A DNA stretch of 64,000 nucleotides from Triplophysa rosa (Eukaryota > Chordata > Actinopteri > Cypriniformes > Nemacheilidae): the NCBI RefSeq assembly GCF_024868665.1, contig NC_079893.1:6465854-6529853 (forward strand), given 5' to 3'. Position numbers and translations under genes: made by a program. This document shows positions 23,865 through 35,073 of the stretch, piece by piece (the first letter of the stretch is position 1; each line of letters opens with the position of its first letter). The notes beneath the pieces were generated by a model. The model was given only the letters and a program-made list of their open reading frames with translations, was not told the origin of the DNA and did not search any database.

Positions 23865-24718
23865 CTACCATGGAAACATGTACCTAAAATCCCAATGGCC
23901 TTAAAAATAGATGTCATTTAAGCGAATTATTATTTCATCCGATCGATTTGGGTAAACCATGTTCTTGAGGACCTCCAATAGGACAGGAATCTTAAGCTCG
24001 CCTCTTGAACCTTTGAGAACATTTCTTTCAATGTTCAGTCAAATTGATTATCCTTTTACGTTTTTGCAAAACACACCAGAATAATAAAATATGCTAACCT
24101 GAATACAGACCCCTAGAGTGCACAGCGGTCGCTTTGCTTCTATTGCATCAGCAATAAAGTACTTAAAAGGAATAGTATCCAGCCTCACATGGCTGCAGGT
24201 AAGAGCAAACAGTATTCAAGAGCTCAAGAATACTGAATCAGAGTACTTCACGTCGACATAAAAAGAATTTTCCTGTCACTTATAAAAAAGAAAAGTTGAA
24301 CCCTTTCTTGTATAGACGTCACTACTGACAGCTTTTCAAAAAGCCATTTCCTGCTGTTGCATGGGGTTTGTCGGCATAATTGTACATCTTGCAATACATA
24401 GTGCCTATAAACTGACATCTTCAGATGTCCACTCGGGTGGAAAACAAAGAAAAAGTTTAAAAAGCAATAAAAACCCAAAGTAAAGTAATTCTGACTGAGG
24501 CTATTGTAATTCATGCAGACATACTCTGCATGATTCATACTCATCTGCATGAGACATACTCACTACATAAAAAAACCTGTAAAAATTTCATTCAGAAATT
24601 AATCATAAACACCCGTTTATTTCTTACATTAGCAATACGCCCTTTTCACATAACGTCACGCATCTTCCGTTCTGCCGCGAAGCAGTGTACCGTTACTTCC
24701 GCTAGCACTCCAGTTCAT

Positions 24719-24762
24719 AAGGTGGCGGTAATGCACCTATAAGCTGGTTTGCCAACCGCCAG
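24719..24762 (+). promoter_or_regulatory. Hairpin-forming subterminal motif upstream of the transposon exon
   Basis: TGGCGGT (24722-24728) pairs with ACCGCCA (24755-24761), with the smaller mirror GGTTTGCCAACC inside. I recall this GGTGGCGGTAATGCACC motif as recurrent in vertebrate interspersed repeats. Its place 45-85 bp before the ATG suggests a promoter or 5' leader role; that role is inferred. Confidence 0.45.
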
Positions 24763-24804
24763 TAAAACTCAAGAAGAAGAAGTTACTTCCGCTAGCGCCT
24801 CAGA

Positions 24805-24952
24805 ATGGAGTTTACTAAGTCCCTTGCACATCTGCCACAAATACGTCTAGATGACGTACAACGTCTTGCAGACAAATTTTCGCTAACGACAAGATCAAAG
24901 CTAGAGAAAGGACACAAATTCTTCGTTGAACAGTACCTGTTTGATTATGAAG
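24805..24952 (+). CDS. First coding exon of a transposon-encoded protein (49 codons, ends at a splice donor)
   Basis: The ATG at 24805 opens a frame beginning MEFTKSLAHLPQIRLDDVQR. It ends with the residues DYE at a consensus donor, GAAG|GTAAGTG (G at 24952, GT at 24953-24954), leaving the exon in phase 1. Read-through past the donor meets a stop after nine more codons, so the exon reading is better than a short gene. The peptide is lysine/arginine-rich and looks alpha-helical. Its style (LEKGHKFF...YLFDYE) recalls the N-termini of multicopy fish proteins with SWIM zinc-finger and YqaJ exonuclease domains, which are transposon-derived. That resemblance is from memory. No matching downstream exon or acceptor is seen before the right terminus, so the gene is truncated here. 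Confidence 0.65.
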
Positions 24953-25255
24953 GTAAGTGTTTTGTTTTCATTTTGTGTTAGCGAAGGTGCTAGGATAAGT
25001 ACTTGAATACGTGTTTTGTAAGTTTTTTTTCACTGTTGTTAAATTCCAGCGCGACGGCAAAATGGAAGTTCTTCTTCTTCTTCTTCTTGTTTGTTGCAAG
25101 ACGGATGTTATGATACACTGCTTTGCGAAAAGGCGGAAGTTAAGTGACGTCATTGTGAAAAGGGCCTATTGGGCAGGGGTGCTGAAGTTTATGCCAATGT
25201 GGTTAGCCAATCATAACAGAGATCATTACATATTCTGTAGAAGTCTTAAAGAGAT

Positions 25256-25706
25256 AGTTCACCCAAAAATTAAAATTCAGTCATGAATTACCCCCTAGTT
25301 GTTCCAAACCTGTATGAATTTGTTTGTGCAGTTGAACACAAAGAAAGATATTTGGAAGAATGTTAGTGAGTTCTGGGGCACCACTGACTACCATAGTAGG
25401 AAAAAATCAAATGGTACTCAATGGTGCCCCAGAACTCACTAACATTCTTCCACATATCTATCTTTGTGTTCAACCGAACAAACAAATTTATACAAATTTA
25501 TACAGGTTTGGAACTGTTTGCTTTCCTAAATTCCTCAAAATGTCAATTTACACAATAATTTGTTCTACTATGGTAGTCGGTGGTGCCTCAGAAATCTCAG
25601 TTGCTAGCATTCTTCCAAATATCTTTCTTGTGTTCTACCGAACCAAGACATTTACAGCTACAGGTTTGGAACAACTTGATGGTGAGGGGGGAACTATCCC
25701 TTTCAA
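25256..25706. mobile_element. Angel-like fold-back MITE, long variant
   Basis: Starts TTAAAGAGATAGTTCACCC and ends GGGGGAACTATCCC, with the right TTAA altered to TTCAA. Two inner hairpins are present: TTAGTGAGTTCTGGGGC is mirrored by GCCCCAGAACTCACTAA (25363-25443), and the second half repeats the mirrored body. The 103- and 118-codon frames are repeat translations. Confidence 0.87.
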
Positions 25707-28215
25707 TGTACAGTAACAAAAGCTTTTTTCATTCTAAAGGGCAGAAAGAAGGTGAAAATGATCATGTCAAACTTTTTTACAAAAATAGTAAAAGAAATGC
25801 CCTCTCTAATCTTCAATTTATTCTTAAATATATGCTGAAAAGTATTTATAACAATTTAACAGCACAACATATAAAAGTCCATTCCGATTAGCTATACTAT
25901 TGTTTTCCAAAGTAAATCAATTTTGTCTAGGTTTGAACTCTGCTATGTCCTTCTGTTTTCTTGCTCTCTGGTGTTGATAACCCCATTTCTGTCCATTGTC
26001 CTCGCTTGTAAACAGCAGCCTACAAACACAGATAGCGTCAAACAAAACCTCACACGCGCACGCTATCTCTCTCTCTCTACAGAGAACTCGCGCCGGCGGC
26101 CCATTTATCTCAATGAAGACTGATAACACGTCTGTCTGCTATCACCCAGTTCTCTCCGGCCTTTTCTTTTGCTCCCTCTTTCATATCTCATTCAGGTTAA
26201 GTGGTGGGAGACTGGACACGGAGAATATCCCCTCTCTCTTTCTCTGAACCAACAACTCTCTTCTGGAATCTGACGGTCTTAAAAGATTTTTATTAAACCA
26301 ACACGACCAAACAGTCACTTTGAAGTCCAGCCGTGCCAAAGGAGGCGGAAACTATGAGCTCAAGCGACGTGTAAAAGATCAAAATACAAAACAGAGCGCA
26401 AAACGCCGGTTGCCAAAGTTTTCCGTGCTGCAGTTTTCTCCGACCGCATTGAGGGAGAAACATACCAGCAAAACTAAATAAAATGCTAAAAGTGGCTCAG
26501 ACTCACACACTATACAAAGTTCACATATGCTCAAGCAAATGTAGGAAGCTAACTCAAAGAAACAAACAGGCACAACACAAAATTTATCAATACTGCACAA
26601 AAAGTTCATTCATGCCACTTTGTTTGCATAGTTTGGCTTGAGGCTGCCAATTACAGCAGTACAATACATGGACAACAAATGCCAAATATACAAATGTATG
26701 CCCAAACAAGCCTTAAATTATCCATAGCTGCCCAGTGAGACCAAAATATCCAATTATTTATAATAGCAGAATTATATTTTTGTTAATAATCTATAAGATT
26801 ACTTCAAATATAATAATAATCATCATCATTATTATTGCTATTAATATTATTATTATTATTATTATTAAATAAATAGAAATGTATTTGTAGTGTAATTGTA
26901 TTTTACATGTATTATTTATTTGTATTATTATTAATTAATTAATAACATTAATAAATAAAAAATGAATCGATGAATAATGCATGTAAAAATACATTTACAT
27001 TGTACAAATACATTTTAATTGGTTTATTTAAGTTAATTCATTTATTTCTTTAATTAAAAACCTACATTTCTGTTAACGGTATACAAACGCTCCTGTCTGG
27101 AGTAATAGGCTACAAAGTCGTCTTTCCCAATAACCGACTTTGGCACTTACAGACACACAATCATACAGAGAGACACACTCAGACACCTGTCTGCCAGTGT
27201 ACTAATACTCTTAAAAATAAATCTACCATCACAGCAGCTAATTTAGCATTAGCAAAGATTAGCCCTCTACCCCAAGCAACAAATTCTTCATATATCCTGT
27301 AAACTTGAGAGAACCCAAAACTGCATCACAACATGTGTCTGCTTGAAGATTATCCGTTATAGAACGCTAAAATCACCCTTGAAGTGAACGTAACTCACTA
27401 ACAGTTTACGTTTACTCACAGTGAATTACACATGCTTCTTGACAGGACTAACAGAACGGTGGACTTATATTTTCAAATAAAATGCTATCAGAAAATGAGT
27501 CAACGTTGTTAAAAGATGTGCAGAAGTTAACTATATGTGCCATTTCTTTGGCTTATGACAAGTCGTTTGTGATAGGGACACATATTGTTTGCTACAAGCT
27601 AATCAACATGTTTGCCAAGTTTCCAATAAGAATGCAAATTTTAACTGTGCATATCTACTTAAAGTTCATGAGTTTACTAACATATTGATGGCTAAAATCT
27701 GTAAGTATATTTTATACAGTTCTTAGTTCAGGGAATGAGGAGGCAGGAACAGACAAATGCTTAACCTAATTTTAATTATCAAAATAAACAAGAAAACAAA
27801 AGTTAGCCTCCTCATGACCAACTGCCTCATATAAACATGGTCATCTGCATACCCTCTATAGCAGGGGTATTAAATTAAAGTTCCAAGAGGTCTTTATATT
27901 TTCTTCCAAACGGAGGTCCGGACAATATGTTTTTTGAAAATAAATAAACATTTAATCAATTACGCCCAGTTGGATATACAGTATCTCACAGAAGTGAGTA
28001 CACCCCTCATAATCTAGTAAATATTTTATTATATCTTTTCATGTGACAACACTGAAGAAATGACACTTTGCTGCAATATAAAGTAGTGAGTGTACAGCTT
28101 GTGTAACAGTGTAAATTTGCTGTCCCCTCAAAATAACTCAACTCAACACACATTTGCACTACTGTTGTTAAAATAAGCACTAGCCAAAATAAACCGGATA
28201 TTAACTGGGGGTCAG
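25707..28215. other. Non-coding; AT-rich low-complexity core
   Basis: 26760-27060 is almost pure A/T with ATT runs (26815-26870). Both strands around 25920-26130 have overlapping open frames without domains, so neither is called. No repeat ends recognised. Confidence 0.4.
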
Positions 28216-28570
28216 GCGCACGCATGTCCGACTGTAGTTAACTTCCGGTCTGTGTTTGACTAGTCTCTAATAATGTAACTATTTATATTTAATTTCATAT
28301 ATTTTAATATTAATGTATATTACTATTTTATTGTGCGCGCCCATCCGACTGCAGTTAACTTCTGGTCTGTGTTTGACTAGTCTCTAATAATGTAACTATT
28401 TATATTTAATTTCATATATTTTAATATTAATGTATATTACTATTTTATTGTGCGCGCCCATCCGACTGCAGTTAACTTCCGGTCTGTGTTTGGTTAGTAT
28501 CTAATAATATAACTATTTATATTTAATTTATTTTATGTTAATATTAATTTATATTACTTTTTATTGTATA
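28216..28570 (+). repeat. Tandem repeat, three copies of a 117-119-bp unit
   Basis: Units start at 28216, 28335 and 28452. Each begins GCGC, then has TCCGACTG(C/T)AGTTAACTTC and GGTCTGTGTTTG, followed by an AT-rich tail (CTATTTATATTTAATTT). Units 1 and 2 are nearly identical over the tail; unit 3 has drifted and is the least regular. The head motif also occurs in complement at about 59785-59815, so the tandem grew from a dispersed repeat. Confidence 0.88.
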
Positions 28571-29519
28571 ATAATTGTATTAAATAAACAGTTTGTGAAA
28601 TTTTGTTGCATGTTCATTTTATTAAATAATTAATTTGTTAAAAGGGTCCTGCAGTTTGGTCGCATTTAAAGAAACCGTGTGGTACTGTGACATCTAGCGG
28701 TTGAGCTTGGTATCGCAGTCTATATTCGAAATATTGGAGAGACAAGTTTAGCCAAGCAACGTTTCTTCTCGGTTTCTTTTGCTTGTTATCAGAAATAATC
28801 TACTGGCACTCTATTGTTCGTGAATGTGTACCGGAAGTTAATGGCAGTCCGCAAACACGCGCATGCGCAGTAACGTTTGGTTATGTTGCCACTTTGAAAC
28901 ACTCTATAGTTAAAAACCCTGGCACTCGTGTATTGGAAAAAATATTCAGACCTTCATACAGTATGTGTGAACACTCAGGCAGTCCTCTATCTCAGCAGTT
29001 TCTTGGTAAATTGGGCCGCCCGAGAATAAAAAACAAGGTCAAGATCTCACCTCTTCAAAAGACAAGAGGCAAAGCAAAGCATTGCTGTGAACAAGCCAAG
29101 CATGGCATAAGGTGGATTCATGCAAGAGTGAAATTGGTTCAAATCTGCATCTTAAACGGGTAAACAGACCGCTCTCTCTCTATGCATGTGCGTTCCTGTA
29201 AGCGCGCATTTGTTTTCGTGTGACATCTGACAAGATAACAAGAGGTGGAGACACCTGGAGCCACGAACCGATGCATGACAGAAGATGCGTTTCACACACA
29301 ATAGAACACAACCGTCATGTGCACATGCAGGCACAAACATGCAATTGCGTGTCACAATTTAGATAAGGCTTTAATGAAACAGACTCGTGTGAGAGAGGCA
29401 GAGCGCCGCTGAGATCAGCAGACCAAAATGGATTTCAGACTTGCGTAAACAGCCAGACTTGCAATCTTCAGCTGGAATTATCCACATTTGTTTTTTATTT
29501 TATACAATTCTCTGTCAGC
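28571..29519. other. Non-coding; one 126-codon open frame, not called
   Basis: The plus frame 28783-29163 begins within sequence related to the adjacent repeat (ACCGGAAGTTAATGG) and shows no domain. It may be chance or a degenerate exon. Confidence 0.35.
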
Positions 29520-29616
29520 TCTTACATTTTTATTTGGCAGATGCTTTAATCCAAAGATAGACATGTTCACATGACCTTTGCACTGCTAACGTGATTCTCT
29601 ACCAACTGAGCAACAA
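29520..29616 (-). mobile_element. tRNA-derived SINE fragment
   Basis: On the minus strand the head GTTGCTCAGTTGGTAGAG has an A-box, followed by a B-box-like AAAGGTCATGTGAAC. The 3' tail is TTTGGATTAAAGCATCTGCC, a well-known teleost SINE/LINE tail. The middle is deleted. Confidence 0.65.
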
Positions 29617-30313
29617 ATATGTATAGATGTAAATATATATAAAAGCATAAACTGTGATACTACTATGATAACATCTTGTTTATATTTCATGTGTATTATG
29701 ATAAAGCCATGGTACATGATCATGGTTATCATTTGGCACCACATTATCAGCATGTGATACCATCACTGTTTCGTAAGAGATACCAAAGTTTAATTTATTT
29801 TAATCATTCCAAATTAACGTTAATCTCATAAATGGTCTGCAATCATTAAATTAAAAGCATCTATTTGAGAAATTGACTAGTTTTTAAAGTCGTTTTTAAA
29901 CCATTGGGGCAAAGGGGTGATTATGACACAGAGACCCGTCGTGACGACCCATCAATTTGTTGTAAATGTTGTTCACTCTGATGCAACCGCATGCTGTGTC
30001 TGGATTCCAACTGCGCTTTCTGCATCAAACTCTGGAAATGAATTCAGATAGTAATTATAGAAATTAATTTTTACTTCTTTTTTTATTTTAGCGGCAATCA
30101 CCGGTGTGGAAAAAGATATATTAAAATGAACGCCATTCTGACATGTTTTTACTAAATGCTGAGAGAAAATAATTTACATATTTTATCATATTATTTAGAA
30201 TTTATTATAATATATTTTATGTATTTTGTGCAAAAAAAATCATAAAATGAAGCAATGATAAAATGTATACAATATTCAGTATATGTATATCTATGCTGCA
30301 TTTATTCAGAACA

Positions 30314-30602
30314 CCCTAGGGATTGTTCAACCAAAAATTAAAACTCTTACATTATTTCCTCGCCCTCATGTAATTCCAAACTGGTATGTCTTACTTTCTT
30401 CTGCAGAACACAAAAAAAAGATATTTTGAAGGACGTTGATAACCAAACAGAATGGGCCCCCATTGACGTCCATTGTATGGACAGAAAAACAACAGAGACG
30501 TTTCTCAAAATATCTTCTTTTGTGTCATATACAGGTTGTGAATGACATGAGGGTGAATAAATGATGACAAAATGTTCATTTTTGAGTGAACTATCCCTTT
30601 AA
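30314..30602. mobile_element. Angel-like fold-back MITE
   Basis: From GGGATTGTTCAACCAAAAAT to TTTGAGTGAACTATCCC and TTAA (30599-30602). CCATTGACGTCCATTG forms the central turn. The left TTAA is lost. Confidence 0.85.
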
Positions 30603-30639
30603 ACGTAATCTAATCATTGTTTTAACCAGTTCCTAAATC

Positions 30640-30715
30640 CTCTGGGATTTGAACCTTTAACCTAGGCATCGCTGATTCCATTGATCTACAAGTGCTGGCA
30701 CAAATCTGTGCAACA
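30640..30715 (-). mobile_element. tRNA-like SINE head, degenerate
   Basis: Minus-strand AGGTTAAAGGTTCAAATCCC resembles a tRNA T-arm/B-box, preceded by TTGTAGATCAATGGAATCAG as a weak A-box. No SINE tail follows. Confidence 0.35.
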
Positions 30716-31796
30716 AAACCCTATTATATACTAGTAAGAGTACATTATATCTTCTATTAGGAAAACACATCCTATACATATTTCAAGAGGCTTCCATAAC
30801 AGTTGTTTTGCGTTTGATCATTTCCTCCTTTATCCACATCTTTCCTCTAACACTCCTCCTCCCTCTCTCTCTCTCTCTCCACCATGCGTCTTTAATACAC
30901 CATCAAGACCATAAAACCACTCTCTGGATATCTAACTGATTAAAGCTAACTGTGCCAAACATCAAGACGAATCGCCAACCTTAACCATAAATTGAAAAAG
31001 TTCTTATACATGAACTGCCAGATGTGCGGAAACAGTATTAATCCAAAATATTCTCAAAAGGGGCCTATAAACATAAACGTCAAGCCACACACACTCGCAC
31101 ACACAACCACCTGGTGCAGAGCAGTTTCAATCAAGACCAACATCTGTTCAATGAGAATCATGTCAAAAGAACAAATAAGGATGTGGGAGTTGAACCATAG
31201 ACCTTTTATATCTTGTTCCACAAACACACACACAAAGTTAAGACTCACACTTGAATTACAGACACTTTTCGCCCACTGTCTGTGAAGAAATGTTATCCAA
31301 ACAAAAGTTGCTGTGGCTTTTATTACAGTTAGAATGTGTTTCTAACTTTTATGACAGTCAAATGTCAGCTTTCTCATGGTGACGCTTGCTTTAACCTCAA
31401 TGCATGTTGAGGTGATGTTATATAGAGCCCCTTGATATTTTACTTTACCTTTTAGTTGCCTCTATATGTGTCTATTTACATTTGTAATGTATAAAAAAAT
31501 AAAAATAGTTACTGATGTAAACAATTATCAAAATGTTTTGTGATACTCTTAGATGTTGGGTAAATAATCATAAATGAACTCCCATCGACATGTCAACATT
31601 ATAGCTATATAACTTCAAGCTATTATTGCAAATACTGCTTAGTAAAAATATCCTGATTCTCATGAAATATCCAGATTTTTACGCCCCCCCCCTAAACACA
31701 ATCACTTTGTAAAATTATCTCTGCTTTCCTCTTCCTCTGCAGACACATCTTACAAATGCACATCTGTGGCATGTTAAAGTTTGTGCTATTAAACTT

Positions 31797-31799
<3 letters not shown>
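30716..31799. other. Non-coding
   Basis: Overlapping frames on both strands (31054-31248 and 30992-31285) without domains. Nothing else seen. Confidence 0.4.
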
Positions 31800-31835
<36 letters not shown>

Positions 31836-31872
31836 CTCTCGCTCTCTCGCTCTCTTTCTCTCTCTTTCTTGT
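31799..31872. repeat. (TC)n / (TCTCTCGC) low-complexity tract
   Basis: A CT microsatellite with interspersed GCTCTC and TTTCTC variants, followed by a short GT run. The Arg/Glu-rich minus frame is a translation of it. Confidence 0.95.
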
Positions 31873-32780
31873 GTGTGTGTGTTGAGGATGAAAGAGGTCA
31901 TTAGTGAAATTCTCTAATTCTTAAGAGGATTTGAGGCTTTATTCTGAAATCCCTCAATTCCAGCATTCACCTCAACCAAAAATTACACCAATCGCTATCT
32001 TGATCCATTTCCTTTCTTTTGCTTTTATACTCATTTGCAAAACTTCCCGAAACATAAACACAAAGCATGCAGATGAACCGCCACTAAACAATTTTAAAAG
32101 GAAAAACATCTGCCCGGACGGAGGTGGACAGAAAATTCAGTCGTAAAAACAAGACTATCAGAAATGTTCTTGTAAGTACCGCAATTGAACACTTACAATA
32201 AAGTATATGAAATAAACAAATGAAAGCTATTGTAATTAGTGCTACACTGTAAACACTATGATTGCAATTAGATGCTCCGTAAACAAAGCACTTGCTTAAT
32301 TACCTCATAAAGTCTTCAGGCTATGTGTCTGAGTGTGTGTTTTGCACCCAGACAGCAGCACACAAACATAAAACCCGGCTAAGCAAGCAAAGAAAGGAGT
32401 GAAATCGCTTCGAAAAGGCTGATCTTGGTGTCTGTTGGAATACTAGGCGACAAATATGCAAATGAAATTAAAATGAATGAGCAATTGTTCCAGCAAAGAG
32501 CAACATCTACTCATCAAAATGCTGTCAGAAAGTTTCAGCAGCCATGCTTGTCGTAAAATGTATTTATTGGTGACGCATGATAAGCAAAACTCTTAACTTC
32601 CTAATACAAAATCCTAAAATTCAAAAGGAAAATTGTTTGCACATATTTTTTTCACATTTTGGTTAAATCAAATTAAATGAAACTAAAGAAAAATCTAAAA
32701 ACTAAATAACAAAGCTAAAAGTACAATTCAAAATTCCACAACCAGCCAAAGGTGTTTTGTATACTAACTAGCAAAGTAAC
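31873..32780. other. Non-coding, unique
   Basis: Around 32230-32480 homeodomain- and POU-type motifs cluster (TAATTAGTG, GCAATTAGATG, TTAATTACC, ATATGCAAATGAAATTA), as in conserved enhancers. Conservation cannot be judged from one sequence. Confidence 0.35.
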
Positions 32781-33174
32781 TTAAAAGTCCCCGTGAACCG
32801 GAAGTTGCGATAATTTTTAGTTCCGTATTCTGGTGCATTTCATAGTGAAGCGGAATTTCGAATGAGAAAAAATAGTGGCCGTGGCTTGTGTTTTTTACAG
32901 CGAAATGATAGGATGTATGAAAACGGCTGCTGCATTTTGAAATGGAACTGACAGCAGACTGACAGTTGATGGGGAGGAGTTGACGGATGCTCCGCCCAAG
33001 CCGTGTAACATACAGTACAGGAAGGAAGTGCATTTTCAGATTTTAACTGAAGATTATGAGGGCACATGAATTTAAAAAAGAGAATGACTCACATTGGTAA
33101 GCTATTGACAATAAACACTGTAATATTTCATGAAAAAATAGGAATTGTAATTTTTATTTTCACTGGGACTTTAA
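32781..33174. mobile_element. TTAA-bounded MITE, AAGTCCCCGTGAA family
   Basis: TTAA at 32781-32784 is followed by AAGTCCCCGTGAACCGG. The right end reads TTTTCACTGGGACT and then TTAA at 33171-33174. The inverted ends are short (about 14 bp) and the interior is not palindromic. Two overlapping minus frames inside are not genes. Confidence 0.75.
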
Positions 33175-33289
33175 GACACAAAGAAGCTATGACAAAAAAT
33201 AGACTGTACATGTCAGGTGTTAAGCAACGTAAAAAACATACATTTCATTATACGTTCATTACATGTATTTCGGCCCAGCTGCCGGAATA

Positions 33290-33450
33290 TTACATGTTGT
33301 CTACACCAGAAGCGACTGACGCGACACGACAAAAGACATTAGAAACTCATTAGAACCCATTATAATTTTACATTTTATCCACACTGGATGCGGCACGGTG
33401 CGACAAACCCAATAAGAACAAGAAGGTTGTCATGTCGTGCCACGCCTGTC
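33290..33450. repeat. Fragment of a dispersed DNA element
   Basis: GTCTACACCAGAAGCGACTG followed by GCGACACGAC, and 90 bp later CCACACTGGATGCGGCACGG followed by TGCGACA, are two direct versions of one motif, with CATTAGAACCCATTATAA between. This resembles teleost elements with GTCCACACTGG-type ends. Confidence 0.45.
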
Positions 33451-34808
33451 ACATCCGGTGTATGGTTTTTGATGTTTTGTTACATTGCACTTCAAATCAT
33501 ACTTGTTAAAAAACAGCAGAAAGAAGGCTGCAAGAGTTTTGCTGACAGTGCATCAAATAATAAGTGCTGATTGGTTAGTTTTGAAATCAAGGGAGTCCAC
33601 ATCCCAAATTAATTTTGCTCCTTTGGGACAATTTTACAGCACTTGTGAGTATTTGCAAATATCAAATTAATGAATTAGTAACCGGATCAAAGCAAAACAA
33701 TGTAAGGTTTTAGTAACAGACGGTCCATGTTCACAGCAGAAACTGTCAGATAATTACAAAAAAACTCAAATAACAAACTTTTAAACACAAGCACACACAC
33801 ATCTACTACAACAAAGTATGCACTTGTAAAACGATCAACCAGGGAACAATAAAAATAAGATTCGTTCAAGAAAAACTTCCAATATTGAGAAAAATTGACA
33901 TGTTTAACAATCTCTGACGCTCTCCGGAGAGCTGAACCAGAAGCGCAGAGATGTCCTAGTTTGGAAGTTCTCAAAAAACAAACACTTGGAACGCTTCTGA
34001 ACGTTTTCCCCCTCACTCTCTTCCCATCAGGCTTTGCAGGGTCCCTGGATCCACAGCTACCATCAAAGCCCTCCATCGCAAATGAGTCCAGACAGAGGAA
34101 ATATCCATATCAATTCAGAAGGAAGAAAAACCCAAAGACATAATGTGTGTATGTAACGAAACTAAAGGAGAACAACATCTGTTAATTTGACTTATGCACT
34201 ATGCAATTCCAGTTGTCTTTTACATCACATTCACTTTAAAATGAGACATCCACACAAAGATTTGTAGAGCTGCGGTGTGTGACAAAAGGTAATGTTCAAT
34301 TTTTTTGGCGAATTAATAAAATATACTAATCAAACACGCTCTACTTAAATATCTCTCTCATATGTAGTGCTGGGAAATCAGATTCATTTCAATGAATTAG
34401 TTTGTTCAGATGGTTCAAAAACAATTCAATGATTTAATTGGTTAAGAACAGGCACGTTTAACTGTTTGACTCAATTATGTAAATGAGGGTTTAGGAAGTC
34501 GTATTAGTTGCATTATGTGTAAATTTATGTTCATGTGTTCATCCTAATTGACATCTCCATTCTTTTGAGTGCCTGATAAACAAGGCTCTGATTGTAAAAA
34601 TAATGTCATATGACAGTCACGTATCTGTACTTCAAAAGATATTACAAAGCTTCAATGTGGCTTATATTTTCTAAAGAATAGCTTGGCAGCATTTCAACTA
34701 AAATATTAGTAATTTGGGAAAATAAAGGTAACCGATAAACTATCTCTTTATTATCTAAATTATTTAACCTTGTCATCAATTAAATGGAGAGGAAATGGAA
34801 ACTTTTAC
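33451..34808. other. Non-coding; strong acceptor-like site at 34029
   Basis: The plus strand has a good acceptor (CCCTCACTCTCTTCCCATCAG at about 34010-34029) followed by about 110 open bases, but no donor precedes the stop. It could be a terminal exon or chance. Nothing else was found. Confidence 0.35.
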
Positions 34809-35073
34809 TTAAAGGGACAGTTCACCCCAAAATAAAAAATCTGTCATTATTTACTCACCCGAGTTGTTCCAAATCATACATGTCTTTGTTCTGATGAACT
34901 CAGAGAAAGATTTTTGGAAGAATGCTTGTAACCAAACAGTTCTTGGTCACCATTGACTACCATAGTAGGAAAAATGACAATGTTAGTCAAAAGTGCCCCA
35001 TGCAGAACTGTTTGCTTTCCTTCATTCTTCAAAGAAATTTATAAAGCAATTTTTGGATGAACTGATCCTTTAA
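34809..35073. mobile_element. Angel-like fold-back MITE, left of a tandem pair
   Basis: TTAAAGGGACAGTTCACCCC to TTTTTGGATGAACTGATCCT and TTAA at 35070-35073. The interior AACCAAACAGTTCTTGGTCA matches the copy at 5961. The right half is shortened. Confidence 0.87.

Larger units (their letters stand above)
24638..25166 (+). mobile_element. Internally deleted DNA transposon retaining its first coding exon
   Basis: Long imperfect inverted termini bound this unit. The left end GCCCTTTTCACATAACGTCA followed by GCGAAGCAGTGTACCGTTAC pairs with the complement of the right end, GCCCTTTTCACAATGACGTC followed by GCAAAGCAGTGTATCATAAC. TA lies on both sides (24636-24637, 25167-25168), consistent with a 2-bp duplication. 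Subterminal GAAGAAGAAG (left) is mirrored by CTTCTTCTTCTTCTTC (right, 25071-25089). Between the arms is a coding exon with a splice donor, so this appears to be a shortened relative of an autonomous element. YqaJ-type or ISL2EU-like assignment is a guess from the exon and duplication size. Confidence 0.72.

Noticed and set aside
25011..25286. 91-codon plus frame over the right arm of the deleted transposon
   Set aside because: It starts after the splice donor, reads through the CTT run and the inverted terminus, and continues into an Angel-like element.
28783..29163. 126-codon plus frame
   Set aside because: The longest plus frame, but it begins in repeat-related sequence, shows no motif, and I see no promoter or splice support.
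33687..34076. 129-codon minus frame opposite an 82-codon plus frame
   Set aside because: Both strands are open over the same bases without domains. The strong plus-strand acceptor near 34029 is not followed by a donor or a recognisable terminal exon.
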